NCBI GenBank assembly: GCA_020850375.1
Contig: JADZET010000357.1
Location: forward strand, 1-13,981
DNA length: 13,981 bases
Direction of reading: 5' to 3'
DNA from: Phycisphaeraceae bacterium
Lineage (GTDB): Bacteria > Planctomycetota > Phycisphaerae > Phycisphaerales > Phycisphaeraceae
The position numbers and the translations under genes were made by a program. The notes below the pieces were generated by a model, which ran no database searches, had not been told where the DNA came from, and worked only from the letters and a program-made list of their open reading frames with translations. Positions 6,905-13,929 of the stretch are shown in pieces. Position 1 is the first letter of the stretch. Every line of letters starts with the position of its first letter.

Positions 6905-7189
6905 GGCCGGCGGCTTCCCACACCCCGCCGATGCGTCATTAGATCGTCCCCCTGTGCCCGCCGCAAGTATTTCAGGCCGCGACGCGGGAGTTCGCAAGGT
7001 TATGATCTATCGTCCCGACGCGGGAGCGGGACAAAGGTCAGCCGCCCGGCCGCACGATAAACTTCAGACCGGGGGATTCCCAGCGCCGTTGGCGCGGGCC
7101 GGCGCTATCGGACCTGCCGCGGATCACCGCTGAACATGAGTCCCGCCGGGGGCTGACCACGCCCCGCCCAACATCGAGAAAGGACTGGC
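6905..7189. other. Divergent intergenic region between the DUF1207 gene and ugd
   Basis: 285 bases separating two divergent genes, so it must hold both promoters. On the plus strand TATGAT (7002-7007) is a -10-like hexamer towards ugd. On the minus strand CATAAC (6999-7004) overlaps it and points towards the DUF1207 gene. Neither has a convincing -35. The frame of the DUF1207 gene stays open to a TTG at 6997, but the extra 31 residues look like non-coding GC-rich translation preceding the signal peptide. The Shine-Dalgarno for ugd is AAAGGA at 7179-7184. Confidence 0.5.
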
Positions 7190-8533
7190 ATGAAGATCGC
7201 GATCGTCGGCACCGGTTACGTCGGCCTGGTCACGGGCACCTGCCTGGCCAACTCGGGCAACGACGTCACCTGCCTGGACGTGGTCGAGCAGAAGATCCAG
7301 AAGCTCCGCCAGGGCGTCTCGCCCATCTACGAGCCGGGGCTCGAGGAGCTGATCCGCCGGAACATCAAGGCCAACCGCCTGCACTTCACCACCGACAAGC
7401 GGCAGGCCTACGGCCAGGCCGAGATCATCTTCATCTGCGTCGGCACGCCCAGCGACGACCAGGGCCACGCCGACCTCAAGTACGTCCTGGCCGCCGGAGC
7501 GGACGTCGGCGACGCCATCGAGGCCGCCCCGGCCCGGCCGAACGAGCCGCCGATCATCATCGTCAAGTCCACCGTGCCCGTCGGCACCAACGCCAAGGTC
7601 CGAGCCGCCATCGCCGCCCGCACGTCCAAGCCCTTCGCCATGGCCTCCAACCCCGAGTTCCTCAAGGAGGGGGCCGCCATCGCGGACTTCAACCGGCCCG
7701 ACCGCGTGGTCCTCGGCGTGGCCGACAAGACCACCGGCGAACGCCTCCGCGAGCTCTACGAGCCCTTCGTCCGCCAGGGCAACCCCATCTTCGTCATGGA
7801 CATCCCCAGCGCCGAGATGGTCAAGTACGCCTCGAACGCCATGCTCGCGACGAAGATCTCGTTCATCAACGAGATCGCCCGCCTCTGCGAGGCCTTCGGG
7901 GCCGACGTGGACGAGGTTCGCCGCGGCATGTGCGCCGACAAACGCATCGGCAATCAGTTCCTCTACCCGGGCCTGGGCTACGGCGGGTCGTGTTTCCCCA
8001 AGGACGTGCTGGCCTGCATCTCGATGGGCCTGTCGTCGAACACCCCCACGGACCTGCTCAAGGCCGTGCATGAGGTCAACCAGCAGCAGCGGACCTTCTT
8101 CCTGGGCAAGATCCTCGAGCACTTCGGCCGGGACCTTACGGGCAAGCGATTCGCCGTCTGGGGCATCGCCTTCAAGCCCGGCACGGACGATATCCGCGAG
8201 GCCCCCTCCCTGACGATCATGAAGCGCCTGCTCGATCACGGCGCGACCATCGCGGCGCACGACCCCGTGGCCCATGAGACCTGCCGGGCCGTCCTCGGCG
8301 ACCGGATCACCTACTGCGACGAGCCCTACGCCGCGCTCGACGGCGCCGACGCCCTGGTCCTCTGCACCGACTGGGACGAGTTCAAGCACCCGGACTTCGA
8401 GCAGCTCGTCCGCCGGATGAACAAGCCCGTGGTCTTCGACGGCCGCAACCTCTACCGCCGGCAGGTGGCCGTCCAGGAAGGCCTGACCTACTTCTCCATC
8501 GGCCGCGCGGCCGTGGACGGCGACAAGGCCTGA
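7190..8533 (+). CDS. ugd: UDP-glucose 6-dehydrogenase
   Basis: 447 residues, normal for the family. It oxidises UDP-glucose to UDP-glucuronate with two NAD+ in the cytoplasm, supplying acidic sugar for exopolysaccharide or lipid-linked glycans. The NAD site is G7-T-G-Y-V-G12, followed by STVPVGT. NPEFLKEGAAIADF begins at N154 and carries the catalytic Glu. K212 and N216 sit in AEMVKYASNAM. The thioester-forming Cys is C268 in GYGGSCFPKD. The C-terminal UDP-binding domain has GIAFKPGTDDIREAPS with K329. All key residues are present. ATG at 7190 is preceded by AAAGGA with a 5-base spacer. The aminotransferase follows after 45 bases on the same strand. The three glycosyltransferases beyond it could use its product, which is inference. 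Confidence 0.97.
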   Translation: MKIAIVGTGYVGLVTGTCLANSGNDVTCLDVVEQKIQKLRQGVSPIYEPGLEELIRRNIKANRLHFTTDKRQAYGQAEIIFICVGTPSDDQGHADLKYVLAAGADVGDAIEAAPARPNEPPIIIVKSTVPVGTNAKVRAAIAARTSKPFAMASNPEFLKEGAAIADFNRPDRVVLGVADKTTGERLRELYEPFVRQGNPIFVMDIPSAEMVKYASNAMLATKISFINEIARLCEAFGADVDEVRRGMCADKRIGNQFLYPGLGYGGSCFPKDVLACISMGLSSNTPTDLLKAVHEVNQQQRTFFLGKILEHFGRDLTGKRFAVWGIAFKPGTDDIREAPSLTIMKRLLDHGATIAAHDPVAHETCRAVLGDRITYCDEPYAALDGADALVLCTDWDEFKHPDFEQLVRRMNKPVVFDGRNLYRRQVAVQEGLTYFSIGRAAVDGDKA

Positions 8534-8564
8534 GCACCCGCACGCGCGACGCCCACGCCGCTGT

Positions 8565-8570
8565 GATAAC
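8565..8570 (+). promoter_or_regulatory. -10-like hexamer GATAAC before the aminotransferase
   Basis: GATAAC preceded by TGT, ending exactly 8 bases before the ATG at 8579. The intervening GTAGCGGC is not a Shine-Dalgarno. It lies in the 45-base gap after ugd, so the aminotransferase may have its own, leaderless, start of transcription. No -35 was found at 15-19 bases upstream. Confidence 0.45.
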
Positions 8571-8578
8571 GTAGCGGC

Positions 8579-9460
8579 ATGAGCACGGCTGACCGGATCG
8601 TGTACCTCAACGGCCAATACCTTCCCCGCCCGCAGGCGACGCTGGACATCGAGGACCGTGCGGCCCTGTTCGCCGACGGCGTCTACGACGTGACCGCCTA
8701 CATCCACGGCCGACCGCTGGCCATGGACCGCCACCTGGCGCGATTCCGCCGCAGCCTGGCGGGCATCGAGCTGCCCCCATCGCTGGCCGACGGGCTTGAC
8801 CGTGTCTCGGACGAGTTGGTCCGGCGCAACTTCGGGCCCACGGGCGACGCCACGGTCTACTGGCAGGTCTCGCGCGGGGCCGGGCCGCGCGAGCACTTCC
8901 CCACGACTGAGATGGCCCCGACAGTGATGGCGATGGCATACCCCGCCAAGCCCTGGGACCTCGAGGCCCACGGGCCCGTGCCGACGATCAAGGCCATCCT
9001 CGCCGAGGACCAGCGCTGGAGCCGTTGCGATCTGAAGACCCTGATGCTGCTGCCGAACATCCTGGCCATGGCCAAGGCCAGGCGGGCCGGCTGCTCCGAG
9101 GCCATCCTGCACCGCGACGGCATGGTGACCGAGTGCTGCCGGACGAGCCTGCTGATCGTACGCGGAGGTGAGCTCTGGACCCACCCGGCCGACCGGTGGA
9201 TTCTCGGCGGGATCACGCGCGAGATCCTGCTCGAGGAGGCCCCGGGTGTGGGCCTGACGCCGGTGCAGCGAATGTTCAGCGCGCGGGAGCTTGCGTCGGC
9301 CGACGAGGTGCTGATCACCGGCACGGGCTCGCGCGTGCAGGCGGTGACCCACGTCGACGGCCGGCCGATCGGCCACGGCGAGGCCGGACCGGCGACGCGG
9401 AAGCTCTACGCCGTGTTGATGGACTATGCCCGTCGGACGACGCAAGACGACCGGCCATAG
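8579..9460 (+). CDS. Class IV (fold-type IV) PLP aminotransferase, D-amino-acid transaminase-like
   Basis: 293 residues, close to the 280-290 of D-amino-acid transaminase. The N-terminal VYLNGQYLPRPQATLDIEDRA and GVYDVTAYIHGRPLAMDRHLARF are typical of the small domain. VYWQVSRGAGPREHFP matches the Q-x-[ST]-R-G...R-x-H-x-FP of D-alanine transaminase. The PLP lysine is K153 in RCDLKTLMLLPN, and E185 in TECCRTSLLIV is the cofactor-ring acid. In D-alanine transaminase the last motif reads EGSSSN; here it is ECCRTS, so the terminal Asn is Ser190 and two cysteines appear. The substrate could be D-Ala/D-Glu, branched-chain amino acids or aminodeoxychorismate-type; the WQVSRG and CDLK motifs favour the D-amino-acid group. 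The start has no Shine-Dalgarno but has GATAAC 8 bases upstream. The gene ends 2 bases from the convergent glycosyltransferase stop. Confidence 0.88.
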   Translation: MSTADRIVYLNGQYLPRPQATLDIEDRAALFADGVYDVTAYIHGRPLAMDRHLARFRRSLAGIELPPSLADGLDRVSDELVRRNFGPTGDATVYWQVSRGAGPREHFPTTEMAPTVMAMAYPAKPWDLEAHGPVPTIKAILAEDQRWSRCDLKTLMLLPNILAMAKARRAGCSEAILHRDGMVTECCRTSLLIVRGGELWTHPADRWILGGITREILLEEAPGVGLTPVQRMFSARELASADEVLITGTGSRVQAVTHVDGRPIGHGEAGPATRKLYAVLMDYARRTTQDDRP

Positions 9461-9462
9461 AC

Positions 9463-10314
9463 CTAGTTCGTTGTGACAGTCTTCTGTGATGGGTTGACCA
9501 TCTCGGTCGGCGCAGGGGCCGAGGTGGGAGCAACTGGCCCGGGGGCCGATGCCCGCTCCCGATCTCGAAGCTCGGCCTCCCACAGCTTGGCCATGGCCAG
9601 GAACTGGTAGAACACGGAGATGCCGACGAAGACGACCCCGTGCATGCCGTCGCGGTAGCCCCGCCGATGGATCATGCGCTTGAAGAGCTCATTGACGCTG
9701 CGAAGGATCATCTTCCAGGCCGAGAACTTTTCTCCCCGTCGTCGGAACTTCTCCACCTCCAGCGAGGTGTAGGTGTTCATCCGGGCGATGCACTGCTCGA
9801 TCGAGTCGTAGTTGTAATGGATGATGGCCAGGTCGAGCCGCTGGGGGCTGATGCTGTCCATCCGACCGTCGACGGTTGGGGCGATGTGGACCACCGCCGG
9901 CCAGTCGACGCAACCGCGTCGGAAGAAGCGGATGAGCTGCGTGGGGTACCGGCACCAGAGGAACCGGCCCAGCGCGATGTTCTTGCGGGGGATTCGCAGC
10001 GCCTCGGCCGCGTCCGGCCGGGCGGCATAGGCCACGAGATAGTCCCACAGCGCCGGGGGAATGATCTCGTCCGAGTCGACCACAAGGATCCATTCGCCCG
10101 TCGCCTGGCCGATGGCGAAGTTGCGCGCCGGCTCGACGAAGCCCGTCGGCTCGTGGAAGACGATCCGGCAGCCGTGCCGGGCGGCGATCTCCAGCGTTTG
10201 ATCCGTCGAGTGCATGTCACAGACGACGATCTCGTCCGCCCCGGCGACCGAGGTCAGGCACGGGTCGAGATACTTCTGCGAGTTGAGCGTGTTGACCACC
10301 ACGGAAATGGTCAT
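9463..10314 (-). CDS. Family 2 glycosyltransferase, WaaE-like (array copy A)
   Basis: 283 residues with a GT-A fold. Visible landmarks are ISVVVNTLNSQKYLDPCL at the N-terminus, STDQT at 36-40 and the metal/nucleotide-binding D80-S-D82 followed by E83. RRGYRDGMHG (217-226) precedes a semi-hydrophobic helix ending AMAKLWEAELRDRE. That C-terminal pattern is shared with WaaE/KdtX-type LPS-core glucosyltransferases, which work at the cytoplasmic membrane face. The last 30 or so residues are Pro/Ala/Ser-rich and unique to this copy. The start is ATG at 10314, with AAGGAG (10320-10325) 5 bases away; the open frame runs further but the extra residues are not family-like. It lies last in a three-gene tandem array, 38 bases after copy B, and converges with the aminotransferase. 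Donor and acceptor are unknown. Confidence 0.9.
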   Translation of the reverse strand: MTISVVVNTLNSQKYLDPCLTSVAGADEIVVCDMHSTDQTLEIAARHGCRIVFHEPTGFVEPARNFAIGQATGEWILVVDSDEIIPPALWDYLVAYAARPDAAEALRIPRKNIALGRFLWCRYPTQLIRFFRRGCVDWPAVVHIAPTVDGRMDSISPQRLDLAIIHYNYDSIEQCIARMNTYTSLEVEKFRRRGEKFSAWKMILRSVNELFKRMIHRRGYRDGMHGVVFVGISVFYQFLAMAKLWEAELRDRERASAPGPVAPTSAPAPTEMVNPSQKTVTTN

Positions 10315-10352
10315 GGGCTCTCCTTCCCGCCCGCGGGTTCGCCGGAAGGCTT

Positions 10353-11198
10353 TCAGTCCCCTGCCGCGGCGGTGACGGGCGTGGGCGCGGCGGGCGGGTC
10401 CGCGGGCGGAGCGTTGGGGTCGCACGTCGCCGCCCGCTCCCGGTCACGCAGCTCCGCCTCCCAGAGCTTGGCCATGGCCAGGAACTGATAGAACGCGCTG
10501 AAGGCGATGAAGACCAGCCCGTGCACGCCGTCGCGGTAGCCGCGCCGACAGATCAGCAGCTTGAAGAACTCGCACACGCCGCGCCCGATCATCTTCAGGG
10601 CCGAGAACTTCTCCCCGCGCAGGCGGAACTTCTCGATCTCCAGCGTCGTGTACTTGTTCATCTGGGCGATGTACTGCTCGATGCTGTCGAAGTTGTAGTG
10701 GAGGATCGCCAGCTCGGTCCGACGGGGGTCGATGCTGTCGATCCGGCCGTTGATCTTCGGGACGCTGTGGACCCGCGGCGGGCTCCAGTCCGCGCAGCCG
10801 CGCCGCCAGAACCGGATCAGCAGCGTCGGATACCAGCACCAGAGGAACCTGCCCAGGGCGAAGTTCTTGCGGGGGATCCGCAGGGCGTCGGCCGCGTCGG
10901 GGTCGGCCGTGTAACGCACGAGATAATCCCAGAGCTCGGGGGGGGTGACCTCGTCCGAATCGACGACGAACACCCAGTCGCATTTCGCGTGGCCGATGGC
11001 GAAGTTGCGGGCCGGCGAGACGTGATTCAGACGCGGGTGATGGATGATCCGGCAGCCGTACCGGGCCGCGATCTCCAGCGTCCGGTCCGTGCTGTGCATG
11101 TCGCAGATAATGATCTCGTCCGCCCCGCGCACGGAACCGAGGCACTGCTCGAGGTACCTCTCCGAGTTGAGGGTGTGGATCACGACCGAGATGCTCAT
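10353..11198 (-). CDS. Family 2 glycosyltransferase, WaaE-like (array copy B)
   Basis: 281 residues, paralogous to its two neighbours; by hand count 37 of the first 50 residues equal those of copy A. It has ISVVIHTLNSERYLEQCL, STDRT, the acidic triplet DSDE and a C-terminal RRGYRDGVHG helix ending KLWEAELRDRERA. Differences cluster at HHPRLNHVSPARN (about residues 53-65), where the other copies read HEP[TA]G, and at DWSPPRVHSVP, which is one residue longer than in the other copies. Such loops often contact the acceptor in GT2 enzymes, so this copy may add a different linkage. The Pro/Ala tail is its own. ATG at 11198 has AGGAC 5 bases before it. It lies 75 bases after copy C and 38 before copy A, probably in one transcript. 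Confidence 0.9.
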   Translation of the reverse strand: MSISVVIHTLNSERYLEQCLGSVRGADEIIICDMHSTDRTLEIAARYGCRIIHHPRLNHVSPARNFAIGHAKCDWVFVVDSDEVTPPELWDYLVRYTADPDAADALRIPRKNFALGRFLWCWYPTLLIRFWRRGCADWSPPRVHSVPKINGRIDSIDPRRTELAILHYNFDSIEQYIAQMNKYTTLEIEKFRLRGEKFSALKMIGRGVCEFFKLLICRRGYRDGVHGLVFIAFSAFYQFLAMAKLWEAELRDRERAATCDPNAPPADPPAAPTPVTAAAGD

Positions 11199-11273
11199 GG
11201 GGCGTCCTGTGTTGTCTCTTGTGGGTTGTCTCACTGACCGAGGTGATTCGTTGTCGCCGTCGGCCTCGAGGAC

Positions 11274-12152
11274 TCAGCCCAGCACGGCGGCCCGTGGCTT
11301 GGGGCTGATCGCTGCGGCGGCCGGCACGGGCGTGGGCATCGCGGCCGGCGGGGCGGCGGGCAGGGGCGCGGCGGGCTCCATCGCGGCGGCCCGTCTCCGG
11401 TCGCGCAGCTCCGCCTCCCAGAGCTTGGCCATGGCCACGAACTGGTAGAACATCGTCAGGACGGTGAAGACCAGCCCGTGCATGCCGTCGCGGTAACCGC
11501 GGCGGTAGATCAGCAGTTTGCAGAACTCGTAGAAACTCCGCCAGATCATCTTGGTGAGCGTGAACTTCTCGCCCCGCTGGCGGAACTTCTCGACCTCGAG
11601 CGTCGTGTACTTGTTCAGACGAGAGATGTAGTCCTCGATCGAGTCGTAGTTGTAATGGATCAGGGCCAGGTCGAGCCGGCGGTGGCTGATGCTCTTGATC
11701 CGGCCGGCCACCCGCGGGACGCCGTGAACCCTCGCCGGCCAGTCGACGCACCCGCGTCGGAAGAATCGCACCAGCCTCGTCGGGTACCAGCACCAGAGCG
11801 GCCTGCCGAGGGCGAAGTTCCGGCGGGGAATCCGCAGCGCCTCGCCCGGGTCAGGCCCGGAGGCGTGGCGCTCGAGGTACTCCCACAGTTCGCCCGGGAC
11901 GATCTCGTCGGCGTCGAGGACCAGGATCCAGTCGCTCTTGGCGTGACCGATGGCGAAGTTGCGGGCCGGGTCGGCGTACCCGGCGGGCTCGTGATGAATG
12001 ATCCGGCAGCCGTGGGCCTCGGCGATCGGCACGGTCCGGTCCGTGCTGTGCATGTCGCAGACGATGATCTCGTCGGCACCGGCGACCGAACGCAGGCACT
12101 CGTCGAGGTATTTCTCGGCGTTGAGGGTGTGGATGACCACCGAGATGCTCAT
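11274..12152 (-). CDS. Family 2 glycosyltransferase, WaaE-like (array copy C, promoter-proximal)
   Basis: 292 residues, first in the tandem array. It begins ISVVIHTLNAEKYLDECL and has STDRT. The metal motif is DADE rather than the DSDE of the other copies. Then come LRIPRRNFALGRPLWCWYP, RRGYRDGMHG and the terminal helix ending KLWEAELRDR. Its Pro/Ala tail is the longest, about 44 residues. GAGGA sits 7 bases upstream of the ATG at 12152, which fixes the start. Upstream lies a 536-base non-coding gap with a TACAATG on the minus strand (TACAAT at 12285-12290) that could be its -10, giving a leader of about 125 bases. As a WaaE-like enzyme it would transfer a hexose or hexuronic acid from a nucleotide sugar to a lipid-linked or LPS acceptor; the exact sugar is not known. 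Confidence 0.9.
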   Translation of the reverse strand: MSISVVIHTLNAEKYLDECLRSVAGADEIIVCDMHSTDRTVPIAEAHGCRIIHHEPAGYADPARNFAIGHAKSDWILVLDADEIVPGELWEYLERHASGPDPGEALRIPRRNFALGRPLWCWYPTRLVRFFRRGCVDWPARVHGVPRVAGRIKSISHRRLDLALIHYNYDSIEDYISRLNKYTTLEVEKFRQRGEKFTLTKMIWRSFYEFCKLLIYRRGYRDGMHGLVFTVLTMFYQFVAMAKLWEAELRDRRRAAAMEPAAPLPAAPPAAMPTPVPAAAAISPKPRAAVLG

Positions 12153-12494
12153 GAACGGATCCTCGTGGGTCGCCCGTCATCATCGGGTGGCCCATACCTT
12201 TCGTCCCCAGGCGCCCCGGCCGGGACGGGTCGATGCTCAGCGTATGCGGCAGAACGACCGCCGCGTGCACGCTCCAGCCCTGTCATTGTACCCGGTGCTC
12301 GCGGCACGAAAAGGGATCGGCAGCGTCCCGCGTATCCGGTCGTTGCGGGCCGCAGGGTTTGTCCATCTTTCCCGGCCTCGCTCTTTCCCGCAGTCACCGC
12401 CGAACCCGTAGACCACGCCAGTCGTCCGCGCGGGAGAGGGTTTTCATCAACCCAGATCCGGGGTGTCATCACCCGCGATCAGGTCGCCGATACC

Positions 12495-12553
12495 TCTGAC
12501 GGAGTCAGACACAGACGGGTCCACGCTCCACCTCGCGGACGATTCTCCCGCGA
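12495..12553. repeat. Two adjacent short inverted repeats
   Basis: TCTGAC-GGA-GTCAGA at 12495-12509 is a perfect 6-base dyad with a 3-base centre. TCGCGG (12533-12538) and CCGCGA (12548-12553) form a second 6-base stem with a 9-base loop. The first, compact, dyad has the size of a regulator half-site pair; the second could be an RNA hairpin. No factor can be assigned, and 6-base dyads arise by chance in GC-rich DNA. Confidence 0.35.
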
Positions 12554-12647
12554 CCAGACACCTCCCGGCCCCAAGCGGCCGCCCGGGCGAGTTGTGCAGC
12601 CTGGGCGGCTGCTCTTTTGTTGTGTCCATGCCCCCCCGGCCCATAGT

Positions 12648-12653
12648 GATAAG
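12648..12653 (+). promoter_or_regulatory. -10-like GATAAG and Shine-Dalgarno before the oxidoreductase
   Basis: TGATAAGAT (GATAAG at 12648-12653) is the only AT-rich hexamer near the gene. AAGGAG at 12675-12680 lies 8 bases before the ATG at 12689, so this transcript would have a leader of about 30 bases, unlike the genes with GATAAC right at the start codon. No strong -35 is seen. Confidence 0.45.
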
Positions 12654-12688
12654 ATGGCTCCCCGTCTACACCACAAGGAGTTTCCGTC

Positions 12689-13900
12689 ATGATTCGTCTG
12701 GGCGTGGTCGGATACGGCGGCCGGATTCACTATGTCGTCAACGACGCCATCCGCGGGCTGGCGCCGGACGCGCGCGTCGTCGGGGTCGTGGACCCCGATG
12801 AGGCTGGCGTCCGCAAGCGATTGGGCGACTGCGACAAGCAGGACGCCGTCTTCTACAAGAGCCTCGACGAGATGGTCCGCCAGGCCAAGCTCGACGCACT
12901 CCTGATCGGCACACGCTGCAACCTGCACGCCGTCTACGGCGCCGAGGCCGCCAGGTACGACCTGCCGCTCTACCTGGAAAAACCCGTCGCCATCAGCATG
13001 GAGCAGGCGATCGCCCTGGAGAAGGCCTTCGAGAGCTCACGCTGCCAGGTGGTGGTGAGTTTCCCCTTGCGCGTCTCCCCGCTGGGCGATCTGGCCCGCA
13101 AGTACGTCGCCCGGGGCGAGATCGGCGAGCCGATCCACGTCCACGCCTTCAACTTCGTCAACTACGGCACGGTCTATTGGGAGCAGGGCTACCGCAATTA
13201 TTCGATCACCGGCGGGCTGTTCCTCCAGAAAGCCACGCACGACCTGGACTACCTGGCCTACCTTATGGGCAAGCCCATCATCCGCGTCGCCGCGATGCTC
13301 ACGCGAGGCAAGGTCTATGGAGGGGACAAGCCCGCGGGCCTGATCTGCTCGAAGTGCGACGAGCAGGACACCTGCATCGAGAGCCCGCGCAACCGCAAGC
13401 GCAACGGCTCGGGCGGCAACGGCCACCCGGACAAGCCCTGCGTCTTCTCCGTCGACTCTGGGCTTCCGGGCAACCCCACCGTCAGCGCCAACGAGGACTG
13501 CTCGAGCGTCCTGATGGAGTTCGAGGGCGGGGCGCACGGCGTCTACTCGCAGGTCTTCTTCACCCGCCGCGACGCCGGCGCCCGCGGGGCGATCGTCAGC
13601 GGCTATCAGGGGACGGTCAGCTTCGACTGGGTCCAGGAACAGTTCCGCTACGTGCGCCACCACGCGCCGTTCACGGCGACGGAAAAGGTCGGCCAGGTCG
13701 GCAACCACGCCGGCGGCGACCAGGAGCTGGCGTGTGATTTCCTGGGCGTGATCCGTGGCAAGGGCCGGTCACGCACGCCGATCCAGACCGGTCTGGCCAG
13801 CGTCTACGCCTGCCTGGCCGCACGCGAGTCGGCCGAGACGGGCCAATTCATGCCCGTCCGGCAGGTTGGTGCGAATCTGCTCGCCCCCGCGGCCCGCTGA
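12689..13900 (+). CDS. Gfo/Idh/MocA-family oxidoreductase with a Cys4 insert
   Basis: 403 residues, cytoplasmic, NAD(P)-dependent sugar or inositol dehydrogenase-like. The Rossmann site opens the protein (LGVVGYGGRIH, glycines 5, 8, 10 and 11). E97-K98-P99 is the conserved EKP of the family. K181-A-T-H184-D-L-D187 carries the catalytic HxxD-type pair after a GG turn. An insert at about 215-255 holds C220-x2-C223-x5-C229-x21-C251 around a Gly/Asn/Arg-rich linker. Four cysteines in this spacing could bind zinc or an Fe-S cluster, and similar inserts occur in other planctomycetal members. AAGGAG 8 bases before ATG fixes the start. The substrate cannot be read; near ugd and glycosyltransferases a nucleotide sugar or glycan sugar is plausible. 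No neighbour follows before the window ends. Confidence 0.92.
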   Translation: MIRLGVVGYGGRIHYVVNDAIRGLAPDARVVGVVDPDEAGVRKRLGDCDKQDAVFYKSLDEMVRQAKLDALLIGTRCNLHAVYGAEAARYDLPLYLEKPVAISMEQAIALEKAFESSRCQVVVSFPLRVSPLGDLARKYVARGEIGEPIHVHAFNFVNYGTVYWEQGYRNYSITGGLFLQKATHDLDYLAYLMGKPIIRVAAMLTRGKVYGGDKPAGLICSKCDEQDTCIESPRNRKRNGSGGNGHPDKPCVFSVDSGLPGNPTVSANEDCSSVLMEFEGGAHGVYSQVFFTRRDAGARGAIVSGYQGTVSFDWVQEQFRYVRHHAPFTATEKVGQVGNHAGGDQELACDFLGVIRGKGRSRTPIQTGLASVYACLAARESAETGQFMPVRQVGANLLAPAAR

Positions 13901-13929
13901 GTCATACGCATCGCGGTTGATTCGCAGGC

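Larger units (their letters stand above)
9463..12152 (-). repeat. Tandem triplication of a glycosyltransferase gene
   Basis: Three head-to-tail copies of one gene (9463-10314, 10353-11198, 11274-12152) of nearly equal length. Conservation extends to DNA. The stretch encoding the AMAKLWEAE end is almost base-identical at about 9581-9612, 10461-10493 and 11418-11450. Conservation stops abruptly after it, at the tails. This is the pattern of old tandem duplication followed by divergence, with possible gene conversion in the core. Confidence 0.75.
12153..12688. other. 536-base non-coding gap between divergent glycosyltransferase and oxidoreductase genes
   Basis: No credible gene in either strand; the short open frames here are out of step with any family. 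It contains a minus-strand TACAATG (TACAAT at 12285-12290) facing the glycosyltransferase array. It also contains two small inverted repeats at 12495-12509 and 12533-12553, and a plus-strand -10-like GATAAG with a Shine-Dalgarno next to the oxidoreductase. The length is unusual given how tightly the other genes are packed. Confidence 0.6.

Noticed and set aside
6905..6997. TTG-initiated extension of the DUF1207 protein
   Set aside because: It would place 31 polar residues before the signal peptide, and a -10-like hexamer nearly overlaps the TTG.
7124..9583. An 819-codon open frame on the minus strand across ugd and the aminotransferase
   Set aside because: It is the antisense shadow of two well-supported genes, kept open by GC-rich third positions. 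Its translation is low-complexity Gly/Arg/Val/Asp sequence with no recognisable family.
10315..10425. N-terminal extension of glycosyltransferase copy A
   Set aside because: The 37 extra residues are Arg-rich and absent from the other two copies; AAGGAG 5 bases before ATG 10314 fixes the start.
11478..12692. A 404-codon plus-strand frame from the first glycosyltransferase into the 536-base gap
   Set aside because: Its first part mirrors the glycosyltransferase, and the remainder has no domain or codon pattern. It also overlaps the oxidoreductase start, which has a proper Shine-Dalgarno.
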